NCBI GenBank assembly: GCA_936432065.2
Contig: OW386290.2
Coordinates: forward strand, 145,959,677-146,023,676
Source: Rutpela maculata
Lineage: Eukaryota > Arthropoda > Insecta > Coleoptera > Cerambycidae
Reading direction: 5' to 3'
Length of the DNA stretch: 64,000 nucleotides
This document shows positions 1 to 11,376 of this stretch, one piece after another (position 1 is the stretch's first letter; each line of letters begins with the position of its first letter). The position numbers and the translations under genes are program-made. A model generated the notes under the pieces. It did no database searches, was not told the origin of the DNA, and saw only the letters and a list, made by a program, of their open reading frames with translations.

Positions 1-142
1 ATCAAATCTACAGTGCCCAAAAGATACCTGTGCTTAGAGTGCAAATTGTGTTTTAACTTTAATAACGACTTGCGTTTGCATTTGATAGAAAAACATGATC
101 ACATCACGGATTCGGTGAATTTGGAATTTAAAAATATTTCAG
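1..142 (+). CDS. Partial exon encoding a C2H2 zinc finger
   Basis: The frame is open from the first base of the window, so the exon probably begins upstream. It encodes one C2H2 finger, visible as CLEC followed by 12 residues, H, 4 residues and H (C-x2-C-x12-H-x4-H, ending in LRLHLIEKH). This spacing coordinates zinc and usually binds DNA or protein. AG|GTAAAA at 142/143 is a plausible splice donor. Beyond it the frame runs into hydrophobic, intron-like sequence (IINLLLVSLILYFLFE) and stops near 198. One finger does not identify the gene, which could be a cellular factor or a transposon-encoded protein. I see no other exon of it downstream. Confidence 0.5.
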
Positions 143-2330
143 GTAAAATAATTAATCTTTTGTTGGTTAGTTTAATACTTTATTTTTTATTTGAATAAAT
201 GTATTAACAGAAAACACATCATATGAAACTTGTTTTTTAATTCTTAATTACTACTTCCCCATCTATCAACTTAAATTTGTTCATAGGTATAGGTTTAAAC
301 CTTCTATAGGGCCATTTTTACAACTTCTCTTCAGTGAGTACATTCAGGAACATTGAATACAATCCAAGTGAAGTCACTCAGTTACACTACTGAACTTCAC
401 TTAGCTTTTTATTCTGCAAACTAAGTACTGAAATCTAGAGAAAAAAAATAGTTATATTGTACTAAACTCTCTGAAAGATTAACAACTGTTTTACCTGATA
501 TAATGTAGTCATTACTTCGAATGCAAACAAGTCGGTAATAGAAAAGTTGAAATACAGTTACAAGTATCTTTAAGTACACCGCATATTCGATATAATTATA
601 ATTATGTCCTATTTGCTTATGCACTTTTCAGTTGTGCCGATTAAAGGTTGACTGGCTGTAGAATACTTTCTCGCATTTAAAACAAAACACCTCCAATTTT
701 ATTTTTAAAAACACGAAAACAGAAAACCCAAACAACAACAAAATAAATTGCTACAAATTGCTACAAATTAGGACATTATCCCTCTAATAAAGTACAGTTG
801 ACACTGGGAAGAGCATCAACATAAAATAATCATTATAGTCCTTTGAAGTAATTTAGACAATGAAAACGTAATTTTGCTTTCCAGGGAAGGGACCTAATTC
901 TATTTTTTAAGTAAAAATAACTTTCAGGACATTTTATGGAGTAATATTTGCCTTTAGGTTAAACACATATGCTAGGTTAGTGGAGAAGTAAAATTACGGC
1001 AAATTTTACCTAAAATTGGAACTAGTTGTGACCATGAGGTTAAAGTTATAACCTAAAGACAGCGACTCCAAAGTTAATAATTTAGTCTAAAATTATATAA
1101 TATTTTCTTACACATAGACCTCAATATGCACTTTAACTTTAGAGTTAAATTTTAAGGAACAGTAACGTAAATATTTCTTGTAAATTACACTAAAGTCAGT
1201 GTGATTTTATGAGGCATTTCATAAGAAAATATTACCTAAATATTGCTTACTAAATTACTGTTGAGTCCATATACCTTCAAAGTTGAAAGCAATGGTTGCA
1301 ATTACGTTATATCAACTATCTTAGGTTAATGTGGCTTTAAACTGGTAATATAAACTAATTGTGCTGCTTGGGTTTTGGGGTTTTTGCAGCTTTCGCATGG
1401 GCTATTATACACAATTAGTGGTCAGTAGGCCCCTGGTCTATTAGAGATTAGTGGAAGTTGATCAGATTTTTTTCAGGCACAAATCTTGTTGCTATGTAAT
1501 CAGAATCACGCTGCCTCTCCTAACAATTACGTCCAACAATATACTTTGCATATATTATTACCGAACACAATCCATGTCAGGAGTGTTATTAATGGTTAAT
1601 TTGTATTATAGCGTGCAATGTGTAAAATTAAAATGATTGCGAAATTCAATGGGGCTCTGTACGCTGTTTTAAGTTGGTTTGCAGGGCAGTATTCAAGACA
1701 ATTTTTTAAAATCTTTACTTATCTAGGATTTTTACCGTAAATGTTTGAGTTCGTAGTACCCAGCAAAAGTTTATTTATATAATTATTACATTGTAAAATA
1801 AGTGAAGTTTTTTAAAATTGCGCATTTTCTTAACTTTAAAAAATGTAATGTTTCGCTAAAAGTGTAAAACACTTTTTTTTCTCCATTTTATAACGAAAAG
1901 TACCTGCTGAATTTTGTACGACTAATACAACATATTGCTGATCAAAGTTAAGGTAAAAAGTGCAAAGAAAGAGAAAGAGACCCTACTTTTTACATATTGA
2001 CTGCAAATTTAAGAACACTAAGATTGAGAAAAAAACCAGTGTCCATCATAAAACAAAAAAAAAAAAAATTCCCTGCAAAAGTCTGTACGGTCAGTCAGAT
2101 GAACCAGAGATACGAGGTCCTGAAATAAGGTATAACTAGCTATTTTTAATTTTTTTGGTAATTTCTCAGTGGGGAGCTTGGTTTCAGAACAAAGACATCA
2201 ACGGCAGATGCTCTAATTTTACTCTTAAATTATATTATAGATGTACATGATATATGAAAATAGAAATTACGTAGTTTGCACTTTTTGTGACCTCTCGAAG
2301 ACGTAAATCAAATTAATTAAAGCTACTTAA
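143..2330. other. AT-rich non-coding stretch, probably intron or intergenic
   Basis: Contains only short chance reading frames, poly-A/T runs and no domain, TIR or tandem repeat that I could support. It may be intron following the zinc-finger exon. Confidence 0.4.
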
Positions 2331-2337
2331 AAGTTAT

Positions 2338-2860
2338 TTGGAAAATATAAACCAAATCACTGTTTATAACAATGTGATGTCATCAATAACGGACATAAAT
2401 CGCGGAGTACCCCAAGGGTCTGTTCTTGGGCCCTTGTTGTTTTTGATTTGTGTCAATAACTTATATGTTTTAAATACTAAATTTTTACTGTATACAGACG
2501 ATGCGACTAAAGTAAATTCCAATGAAAAGCCCATTAAGTTGGAGAATATTAAACTGCGAAACTACCTCCGAGTGGTTACAAGCCAATGTTTTATGTTTAA
2601 ACGACACGAAAACAGTAAATATTGTATTACCTACTCGCAGCAATGAAAATTATCTAAACCAGATAATGTTAAATTTCTGGAAGTAGTTTTAGATCCCAAA
2701 CTGTATTAGGAGCAATATTTGGACTATGTTGCAAAAAAACTAGCAAGGTGTTTTTGTATGACCAACAATCTAATAAGGAAAACGTCCTTAAATGCCATAG
2801 AAGAGCATATTTTTCGTTACTCTTATGCAATTTACAGAGATGTATCGTGAGATTAATTTC
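2338..2860 (+). pseudogene. Non-LTR retrotransposon reverse transcriptase fragment
   Basis: The frame contains the RT palm signature GVPQGSVLGPLLFL followed by LLYTDDATKVN, which corresponds to motif C (YADD, here YTDD). After a stop near 2644 a shifted frame continues the RT thumb region, with VKFLEVVLDPKLY, a stop, then YVAKKLARC and a hydrophobic tail to about 2860. Motifs N-terminal to the palm are absent, so this is a 5'-truncated, decayed piece. The motif spacing fits jockey/CR1-like insect non-LTR elements. It has no neighbour it could work with and is inactive. Confidence 0.85.
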
Positions 2861-2962
2861 TGTTTTTTTATACAGAGATGACGTAAAATATAAATTCACT
2901 TAACATGGAATGTTAACAGTTCCTTCATTTTATACCTGGTGCTTAATATATATTTATATGTA

Positions 2963-3170
2963 GTATAATATAATATAATATAATATAATATAATATAATA
3001 TAATATAATATAATATAATATAATATAATATAATATAATATAATATAATATAATATAATATAATATAATATAATATAATATAATATAATATAATATAATA
3101 TAATATAATATAATATAATATAATATAATATAATATAATATAATATAATATAATATAATATAATATAATA
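2963..3170. repeat. (TATAA)n microsatellite, about 41 copies
   Basis: A pentanucleotide array of about 208 bp with essentially no interruptions. The long Tyr/Ile-rich reading frames across it are artefacts of the repeat. Its purity suggests recent expansion. Assembly length may be unreliable. Confidence 0.97.
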
Positions 3171-3338
3171 TTTATATGGCCATGATCCAAGGTTCAATAA
3201 TACGATATTCTTGAGATATCTACGATTAGAAAAAAAATAGAAATGGGGTGAAACTACTTTGGTCTCTTGTTTTTAATGAACTCCCATTTCACGTCACTTT
3301 TTTCATCATACAAGCAGTTTTGTGGCCATGTTAAAAAA

Positions 3339-4010
3339 TTAGAGAATATCATTTAGGTATAAAGCAAATTACAACTTACACACTTTTTTATTTATTATGA
3401 AATTACATGCCTTATGTATATTGTTGCCCTAATCTGGGCCCGCTAATATACTGGTTAGGTAAATACTTTAAAATACTCATTATTAGAGAACCAGTCAAAA
3501 CAACTTCTCTTCTGGCTAATACTGTAAATGATAAATAAATGATCTACTTTCTGTATATTGGTACCTTGACCTGGTCACGCTAATACACTACTTACGAAAA
3601 CACTTTAAAACACTCATCATTGGAGAACCAGTCAAAACAACTACTCTTCTAGCTAATACTGACGAAGTATTGAATTACATGATAGGATTCTTAGTATTTT
3701 AAGGCAAAACAATGTATTGAAAATACATATTATTTAGGTATTAAGCAAATCACAACTTACACACTTTTTATTTATTACGAAATTATCTACTGTCTGTATA
3801 TTGTTGCCCTAATCTGGGCACGCTAATATGCTAGTTAGGTAAATACTTTAAAACACTCATTATTGGAAAATTAATAAAAACAACTACTCTTCTAGCTAAT
3901 ATTGACGAAGTTTTGAATTACATGATAGGATTCCTAGCATTTTAAAGAAAAAAAAAATATATTGAAAATACTTAAATCATTTGTTTAAATTCAGTCATTC
4001 ACACTTCTAT
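3339..4010. repeat. Three degenerate direct copies of repeat family M
   Basis: Three related segments (about 3339-3525, 3526-3715 and 3716-4010) share the order TTAGAGAATAT, AACTTACACAC, TTGTTGCCCTAATCTGGGC, GCTAATATACT, GAGAACCAGTCAAAACAAC and CTTCTAGCTAATACTGACG. The same order recurs at 22406-23704, where intact terminal inverted repeats are preserved. These copies lack the second inverted end and look like decayed MITE units. No coding potential. Confidence 0.75.
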
Positions 4011-5740
4011 TTAATATGAAATTGTCCACTTCCCGTATGATGCTGTAAATAAGAGAAAGGATCATGGTTGGATATTGTGAATCGATATATTTGAAACTAT
4101 GTTGTTTTAGTATAATAATTATAACAGCATTTTTATTTTAATATTATTTTAAAAGAAACAAAGACAGTAATAGACAGACATTTTTCTTACATAAAATGAT
4201 GGTATTACAGAGTTTCATTATTTGCATAAAAAATGGTTAAAAACCAAAACATCAGTTGTATTATCTAGAATCTAGAGCTGTAGATCTAGCTAAATGCTAA
4301 ATGTTATATTGAAAAGAATACTACAATGTATTTCTTACCAAAGCTTGTTTCCGAGATCTCATCCCCATTCTATTCTCTTTTATGTTGTTGTTGTACAACT
4401 GCTATTCATGTCGACCGCGATCTTTAAGTCTCCGTTAAACGACAAGTTTATGGTTCTAATTTCATTTACAATCAAATTTGTCATTAGATGCATCGTAAAG
4501 GATGCGACGTAATGGCCATGGAAAGAAACAAACGAGTCAAGCAGGCTATGCATGTAAGTTAGCTGTTATTTTATGTCCGAAGGGGCCATTCATGTTTGCG
4601 TTGTTTTTGGTTGTAAGTGGCCTGGAAAATACCGCTGGACAAACAAATGTCCGAAAAAGACTAGTAAAAACTTTAAACAGCTTTCCGGTGCCGATTCATT
4701 GTGTCTAATTTGCTGGCTTCATTGTTATTCACATCGATAATGGCCGTATTAACTCCTATGGAAGAGGCGCTCTACATGTAACTTGAAATATATACAAGTC
4801 ACTAATTACTCGGGTTCTGAGTACACATACACTGTGTCTCAAAAGCAAGAAACAAAATTCATATGTTTTCAAACAAACTCAAAAGCAAAACAATTGGTAT
4901 ATAAAACTTGTTGACTTTCTGCAGTATTTTTCATTTTTTTCGCCATGTTTGACAGAGCTATAATCAGTTTTTATGGGGACCATTATAATAATCAGATTAT
5001 CTACCCTTTACAATAATCATCCTTATCCAAAATAACTACCGTATTACCTTCATCTATTTTGAAGTAAAAGCAATCTTTCTCAAGTAACAGTTTGACAATT
5101 CTTCTTTTCTATCCGAATTTTGATTTGCTTGTGTTATTAATAATACCTGAAGATATTTGTCTTCTATACGCATCTCTTAACAAAATCCATAGAAAAATCA
5201 GGTGTATTGAATTGAAATTTTCGGATTTGTGGAATTGTGAAGTCATTCCTTGAAATTCCCCTGACGACGTTTTCGAAGAAAGGATATAAAGGAAATAAAT
5301 CCGTATTTGTTAACAATCATTGTCCAGTGTGGTAGCAAATATAATCCCATGTGCAAGCAGCACAAGCCAATAGTGAATTTTATTTTATTTTCTGCTCAAT
5401 CTGGAACGTGAAACAAGTTGATGGATATTTGGAAATCGTGACTGATCAGTGAAATGCCCATAATAGTCACACTAGCAACGAAGGTTATCTTATAATCGTA
5501 GTCCATAAACTAGGTATAGAAGGTCCCAAAATACATTACAAGCAGTAGAGGACATGATATCGTCGTCAGAGAGGATGTCATGAGGAAGGAAGATGTCAAA
5601 TTAGCTTGAACTGCACAGAGATTGACATTTATATACTAATACAATCAGCAAATTAGTATAGCACCACAAAACGAGTCATTAAATAATAGTATGTCAACTT
5701 GATGTTGACAAAATGTCTTCCAGCAAAACATTTTTCTTCC
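4011..5740. other. No recognisable gene or repeat
   Basis: Two overlapping short frames at 4294-4512 and 4502-4708 show no domain. The rest is AT-rich sequence without TIRs or tandem structure that I can support. Confidence 0.35.
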
Positions 5741-5744
5741 TGCC

Positions 5745-6656
5745 TGTTAAAGCGTGAAATCTAAGCCAGCCAAGACCGTAAAGTATTTTCTTATCTTTAT
5801 GCCCGATTTGGCGAAATTAGTTCGTTCCTTCTCAAACGGGATAATTTGGGCCGTCCAAAAATTATCACGTCAGACGAAGAAGAAGAAATTTTGGTTCATG
5901 TAGCAGAAAACTCGGAAGATCAATGCGTATGTCTGTAGCTACTGAAATAAAGAACTCATCAATTCTCAGAATATTCCACCAGGAAAAGCCGTATTCGTAC
6001 CATTTGTTACCGGTTCAGAACCTACTGCCAGCTGTTCCAATGTTTTTGAACAAAATATTAATCATTGATGAGGTCACTTTTACTCGTCGAAAAACAAACA
6101 TGAATGGAGAATTGAAAATCCAAATTTTATAAGACCCATTTTCAACATGAATTTAAAATTAACATTTGATGTGGTATTATTGGAAATTATATTCTGAGAT
6201 CATATGAATTACCAGCTAATCTAAATGGCTAATCCTGCTTTAATTTTTTAAGATATGGACTAGCTGACCTCTTGGACGATTTACCAATAGATTTAAGACA
6301 AAACAGATATTTCATGCAAGATGGCGCACCAGCAAATTACTCCTTGGAACTTCTAAATCACCTTAATATGAATTTTTCCAATCGTTGCGCAGCCAATGGC
6401 CTTGGCCAGCGCATAGCCCTGATTTTAATCCCATGGATTTTCGTTCCTGAGTCACATAAAATCAATTGTTTACAATGAGATAATAAATATTCGCGCTGAG
6501 CTATGGCAAATAATTGTAAACGTTGCCGAGTTATTTAGAAATGAAGAAATATTTAATATTAGGCGATTTTTTATTAAATACACATCACAGTATATTGAAG
6601 TCAACAATGGTCATTTTGAACATTTGTTGTCAAGAAGTAATCTTCTCTATTACTAA
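5745..6656 (+). pseudogene. Mariner-type transposase pseudogene, copy 1
   Basis: Read across several frames, the region gives a colinear DDE transposase of the insect mariner type. In order: RLYARFGE-like helix (YLYARFGEISS), RDNLGRPKIITSDEEEEIL, SVATEIKNSS, IIDEVTFTRR (first catalytic Asp), the FQHEFKINI-CGIIGNYI core strand, RYFMQDGAPA (second Asp) and WPAHSPDFNPMDF (third acidic region). It ends at a stop near 6656 after FEHLLSRSNLLYY. At least four frameshifts or stops, including one between MNFSNRC and the WPAHSPD block, make it inactive. I could not delimit its TIRs. Confidence 0.85.
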
Positions 6657-7714
6657 ATTACTAAATATTTATAATACTAAAACAAAGTAATTTTTTAGCA
6701 TATCGTGTGTATTTTCTGGTTCCTATAATTTCAGAAATTAATTTAGTTTTTTAATTTAGACATGTTTATATTTACTAATCGCCCCTCCGTCAAATCTGGA
6801 AATTTCTATCATTTAGAATCAAGCTTAACTATTATTTTTGTTTCAGCCAATACGAAATGATACAAAAATTATTCTGAATACTTTTTGCATTCAAATATTT
6901 CGAAAATAGTTTTAGCGACTTTTAAAATTTATACAATTTTTATTTACAAAAACTGGGGGATTTTTTTTTAATTAACAATCTCAGGCACAAAATAGTTGTG
7001 GCTTTTTCAAGATATGATGGGAGGAGCAGATGGCGCCCTCTAGAAAATACATTAAAATGCCGAATTTGAATTCCCCATGTCAAGAAAACCCTTAGGCACC
7101 AATTTTCATATCAATATTTCAAGTTTTATGAGGAAATCAAAAAAGGAATACGGGCTTTGACACCTTGTATATCTGTTAAAATCAACTTTTAGACTAATAT
7201 ACTGCCCCTGCTATGACAAGAAGTCGTGTCTGAGAAAATGTAATTTTAGAGAAATCAACTATTTTCTGAATTATGTTATGCCATGTACATTTCATAATTC
7301 ATGATTTTCATTTTTGGCAAATAAATATGTGTCCCTTTTATCAGTGTAACCATATAACAAAATATTGTATATATGTTAAGTTACGACAAATAAATCTGGG
7401 AATGATCGGATATGACTTTTGAGCTTAGTGAATAGATCTATTTTGTAGATTCGACACATATTCGTTATGTATATTCACTAGTTTTGTTTTAGATACGACT
7501 TCTACGATTAAATTTTTTGCAGTTACGACATCTTGTCTTAGCAGGGTAGTATAAGTCTAGCCAAATCGCAATATTCTGTCAGGAATCTACTGTTGCTCTA
7601 TGACCCATTACGTATGGGCCACCCTGTATACGTAAGGCTATTCACGGCACTTACAGTGTACCGTGTAGCGTATTCACTTACATATATATCGTCATGGATA
7701 TAAATAGAATAACA
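6657..7714. other. Non-coding; contains a mariner-like terminus
   Basis: No gene. ATGGGCCACCCTGTA at about 7615-7630 resembles the right terminus of a Tc1/mariner-type element (inverted TACAGGGTGGCC), but I found no convincing partner end. Confidence 0.3.
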
Positions 7715-8686
7715 ACTTATCAGTTCTATTTCTGGCCCAAAATTAATACAGATTCACCTTGTGTACCAAAACTTGCTTAAGTTGTCAAACTTCTAAAATA
7801 AATAAACACACGAAAACTCGAATTGGTAATTTTGAAGTCCCCAGAGGTCGTTTTGAGCATATCCATATTGATCTCGTTGGACCATTGCCACCTTCACATA
7901 GTTTTTTCGCATACTAACGGTTACTAAACGTTTCACTCGTTGGCCAGAATCTTATACTTTATCAGACATTACTGCCGAAACTCTTATTTCAAAATTATAT
8001 TTGTCGTTTTGGCATTCCACTACGTTTAACTACTGATAAGGAGTTCAGTTCAAATCAAATCTTTTTCATGAATTTTCAAAATTTTTAGGTTCCATCGAAT
8101 TCACACTTCATATCATCCTCAAAGTAATGGTATGGTTGAAAGATTCCATAGAACCTTTAAAACTGCATTAATTGCCAGAGGTAACTCCGTTCATTGGTTT
8201 GATGAACTTCCAATCATTTTAGGTTTACGAGCAATGCCAAAAGACGATTTACTTTGTTCATCTGCGGAACTTTTTTATGGTCAAACTTTACGTCTCCCTG
8301 GTGAATATTTTATTAAATCATATTCGGATACTAAGATACTTTATTTATTAATAAAGCTATTTGAGCAACTTACAATTCACAAATCCTAAACAAAATCATT
8401 TTCAAAATACTTTTGTCAATCCTTTTGAGACTTTTGAGATTAAATCTTGTATATGTGTTTTCATTCGAAAAGATAGATTTAAACCAATTTTATCCCCTTG
8501 GTACGAAGGACGTTTTCGAGTACTTTCTCGAACTAATAAAATTATAACAGTCCTTAAACGTGGAAAGGACTTTACTGTAGCTTTGGACAGAATTAAGCCT
8601 GCATACTTATTGAACGATGTTGTCGATTTACCTGTCAATTCTGACTGTAAAAAAGTCGGTTTTAATATTGATACTTTGGTTGGTTG
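7715..8686 (+). pseudogene. Gypsy-like LTR retrotransposon integrase, decayed
   Basis: Colinear integrase blocks appear in several frames. They are a CQ-x2-K zinc-binding remnant, RGRFEHIHIDLVGPLPPS (first catalytic Asp), a TRWPESYTLSDITAETLIS helix, TDKEFSSNQ-like catalytic strand, MVERFHRTFKTALIARG (catalytic Glu helix) and ELFYGQTLRLPGE. A second frame (8361-8687) encodes the C-terminal domain VFIRKDRFKPILSPWYEGRF and ends DRIKPAYL. This block order matches Ty3/gypsy integrases. Protease, RT and RNase H are missing upstream. The copy is 5'-truncated and frameshifted; only the C-terminal domain remains open. Confidence 0.85.
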
Positions 8687-8697
8687 ATTTTTATTTT

Positions 8698-9010
8698 GCA
8701 GGGGGGGTATATGTAGCGTATTTACCTACATATAAGAAATTATGTTGCTTAGATATGATAGTAACAAAAAATAATAATTTTAATTAATTCAATTAAATGT
8801 TATATTTTACCTAAAAAAATAAAACTTTTAACTACATTTTATATTTTAATTATGGGTTAACCCTCATATATCGCTCTGATACCGTGGCAACACGCCCCAC
8901 TCCTAATTACGTCACAGGATCAATCGGCAACATTTTTTAATGTCCATCAAATATACTTGTGTTACGAAAACTTTATTAAATCACAAACCATTTGCCGTTT
9001 GATTGTAACA
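8698..9010 (+). mobile_element. Polypurine tract and probable 3' LTR
   Basis: GCAGGGGGGG at about 8698-8707, just after the integrase stop, is a typical polypurine tract. The sequence that follows, TGTAGCGTATTTACCTACAT from 8711, starts with TG and contains an AATAAAA polyadenylation signal near 8818. A candidate TG...CA end is TGTAACA near 9009. A similar start (TGTAGCGTATTCACTTACAT) occurs at 7665, just before the integrase, and may be LTR debris. The 3' boundary is inferred. Confidence 0.55.
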
Positions 9011-9538
9011 CTAAGGAGCATACGGAACGTTTATTTTCGACGTTACGCTGTCGCACTACAATGCATTAATTCTTCTCACATGCATTTTAAAGAGCAAATA
9101 TGAATAAACAATCTCAAGAATACATAAATAATTTGAAGCTATTCTGAGAGCCGGTCCTGCGAGTTCAAAAAACTACATCTGGGTCACGATCAACTTGCTT
9201 GCTTTTGAACAACTCTGAAAAATACAAAACAAGGGGATCAGCGACGCAGAACCGTTTTAGTTAAAAAGGGTTTCTCTAAATTGGCTTTTATTTAAAAAAA
9301 TCGCAATAACTTTATCTGGAACAAGAGATGAGTGAGCTAATTTTCACTTTTATGCTTTGTGGTTCGCTGGTCGCCTCGTGAGCCAGCAACTCTCTACGTT
9401 ATTATGTTTATCAACAGATTTTTAACTTTTATTGTTTATAGATGTTATGCAATTGCGTACGATTTCATCGGTGGGTAAATAAATGGATCGAAGAAATTTT
9501 AATACTTATGAATATAATTTAAAATAAATACTGCTGTG
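9011..9538. other. No gene recognised
   Basis: Low-copy looking sequence between the LTR and the mariner terminus. No supported feature. Confidence 0.35.
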
Positions 9539-9910
9539 TACAGGGTGGACCAAATTAGACGGGATTTGGTGTTTTATCTAAAACTATGGCAGATACACAA
9601 AAACCAATATAGGTGTCCTGGGCTCATGAAAATCCTCACGTAACCGCTATAGTTCATCGTTAAGGACGATTTGGATTTAGTGTGTGGTGTGGTTTTATTG
9701 GATACTAAATAATAGGTCCTCATTTTTTTTCACAGTAGTTTGAATACCAAAAATGTTATTAACATTCTACGACAAGAAATAGAGCCCTTTGTAAACAATA
9801 TGCCTGTAAGACAATTTCAAAGATTAATTTACCAACACGATGGTCCCAGGTCATACGTCAAATGAAACAGGAAATTATTTAAATGCTCAATTTAGGAAGA
9901 ATTGGATAGG

Positions 9911-10027
9911 TATCTATATATCACTCAGGACTAGTTTATTAATGTCTAGTTAGCTAAGTTAACTAAACTGATAACAAACAATTAATTTAGCTAACTGCAA
10001 CAAAGTAGTTTAGATATTGTTTAATAA
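9911..10027. mobile_element. 117-bp insertion with 5-bp target duplication ATAGG
   Basis: ATAGG occurs at 9906-9910 and 10028-10032. Removing the intervening 117 bp with one ATAGG restores a continuous transposase frame across WIG-NNGPI. The insert is AT-rich, has no clear TIR, and contains inverted runs around CTAGTTAGCTAAGTTAACTA. The family is unrecognised. Confidence 0.6.
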
Positions 10028-10120
10028 ATAGGAAATAATGGTCCTATTTTGTGGCTATCTAGATCTCCCGATATAACCCCTACCGACTTTTGGCTTTGGT
10101 GTTATTTAAAAAATATTATA

Positions 10121-10875
10121 CAGTGTGTCCCCGGATTGTGTTTGCGATAGGTGTAAAATACCAAAAAAAAAAAAAAATAGTACGGCTTTCATTTTCTGCA
10201 GTTTCGGTCTGCTTGACGTAAAATGGATTTTTACCAAATTTCAGTTAAAATGGGATCTAACTCGCGGAGTTAATCTAAGAAGAAAATAAAAGAATATGAA
10301 TCATTGTGGGTAAACTGGTCTTTCTGTTAATTTTACGGAAAAATTCTATTTGGATAAAATATTTGGCATTAACAGTTCGAGCCATATGCCAACCTTCATT
10401 GACCAAAATAATAATAATAACAATAATAATAATATCTCCTGAAGAAATTAGAAGTTACAAAGAATTAAAAGAAGGGTGGAATTATGTAGTAATTTAGGTG
10501 GGTTACTATTTGAATAGGTTTCTAGTTGAATTCGTTGAAATTGTTAATTGTGTTAAAAAATAAAAAGCTATTTACTTTAAGTGGTATTATTATTTTTTTT
10601 TTGTTCAAATGCAATGAAAGTTGGCATATGGAGCTAACTTTTAATGCCAAATATTTTATCCAAATAGAATTTTTCCGTAAAATTAACAGAAAGACCAGTT
10701 TACCTACAGATTTATTTTCTTCTTAGATTAACCCCGCGAGTTATATACCATTTTAACTGAAATTTGGTAAAAATCCATTTTACGTCAAGCAGACCGAGAC
10801 TGCAGAAAATGAAAGCCGTACTAATTTTTCTTTGGTATTTTACACCTATCGCAAACACTATCCGGGGACATACTG
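10121..10875. mobile_element. 755-bp MITE with ~280-bp TIRs and TA duplication
   Basis: The left arm (10121-10403) begins CAGTGTGTCCCCGGATTGTG. The right arm (10606-10875), read inverted, begins CAGTATGTCCCCGGATAGTG, and both continue in parallel through GCGATAGGTGTAAAATACC and CTTGACGTAAAATGG. TA flanks both sides (10119-10120 and 10876-10877). The interior holds an AAT-rich microsatellite and no coding sequence. Termini and TA target indicate a non-autonomous Tc1/mariner-type element. Confidence 0.85.
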
Positions 10876-11376
10876 TATATAGAGAATATTCTAATAACAT
10901 GGAAGAATTGGAAAACAAAACATTAGCTGCAGATAATTCGAACATTTATTGTAGTTTAGTCTTTCCTATTTTTGGCAAAATTATTTTATATTACTAGCTG
11001 ACCCAGCAAACGTTGTTTTAATAATAATAATAATAATAATAATAATGATTTATTGCCCAACAGATAAAAAAATCCAGTTACAGGACAAACATGAACAAGA
11101 TACAACTAATAGCTAAAAACTAAAAATTAAAAACTAAAATCTAAAAACTAATAAAGTATATTATACTTTGGGTATGGTAGTAGTATAAGTTACAAATCTG
11201 TTAGTAGTATATTTTTAAACAGTAAGAGAATAAGATGTCAATATTTGAGTAATAAGATGGAAAAAATTATCGAAAAGAAGATTGTAGTAAGAAAAGAACA
11301 TAAGTATTCATGTAAACATAGGTATACATAATATATACATATAAATAGGTATAGTGACACTCAATTGTAGTGACAC

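Larger units (their letters stand above)
9575..10990 (+). pseudogene. Mariner-type transposase, copy 2, interrupted twice
   Basis: The frame starts in mid-protein at YPWAHENPHVT. It continues through GRFGFSVWCGFIGY (a stop or frameshift nearby), then LRQEIEPFVNNM and LIYQHDG (second catalytic Asp). After the 117-bp insertion it resumes at NGPILWLSRSPDITPTDFWL (third acidic region). After the MITE it resumes at YREYSNNMEELENKTLAA. The N-terminal DNA-binding domain and first Asp are missing. Subtracting both insertions, each with one copy of its target duplication, keeps the frame continuous across both junctions. Inactive. Confidence 0.8.

Noticed and set aside
2943..3197. Two overlapping minus-strand reading frames of ~80 Tyr/Ile-rich codons
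   Set aside because: They are produced entirely by the TATAA pentamer array and have no independent evidence.
10994..11020. CTAGCTGACCCAGCAAACGTTG, a string I have seen repeatedly in insect repeats
   Set aside because: I could not tie it to a defined element or find its other end here, so no feature was called.
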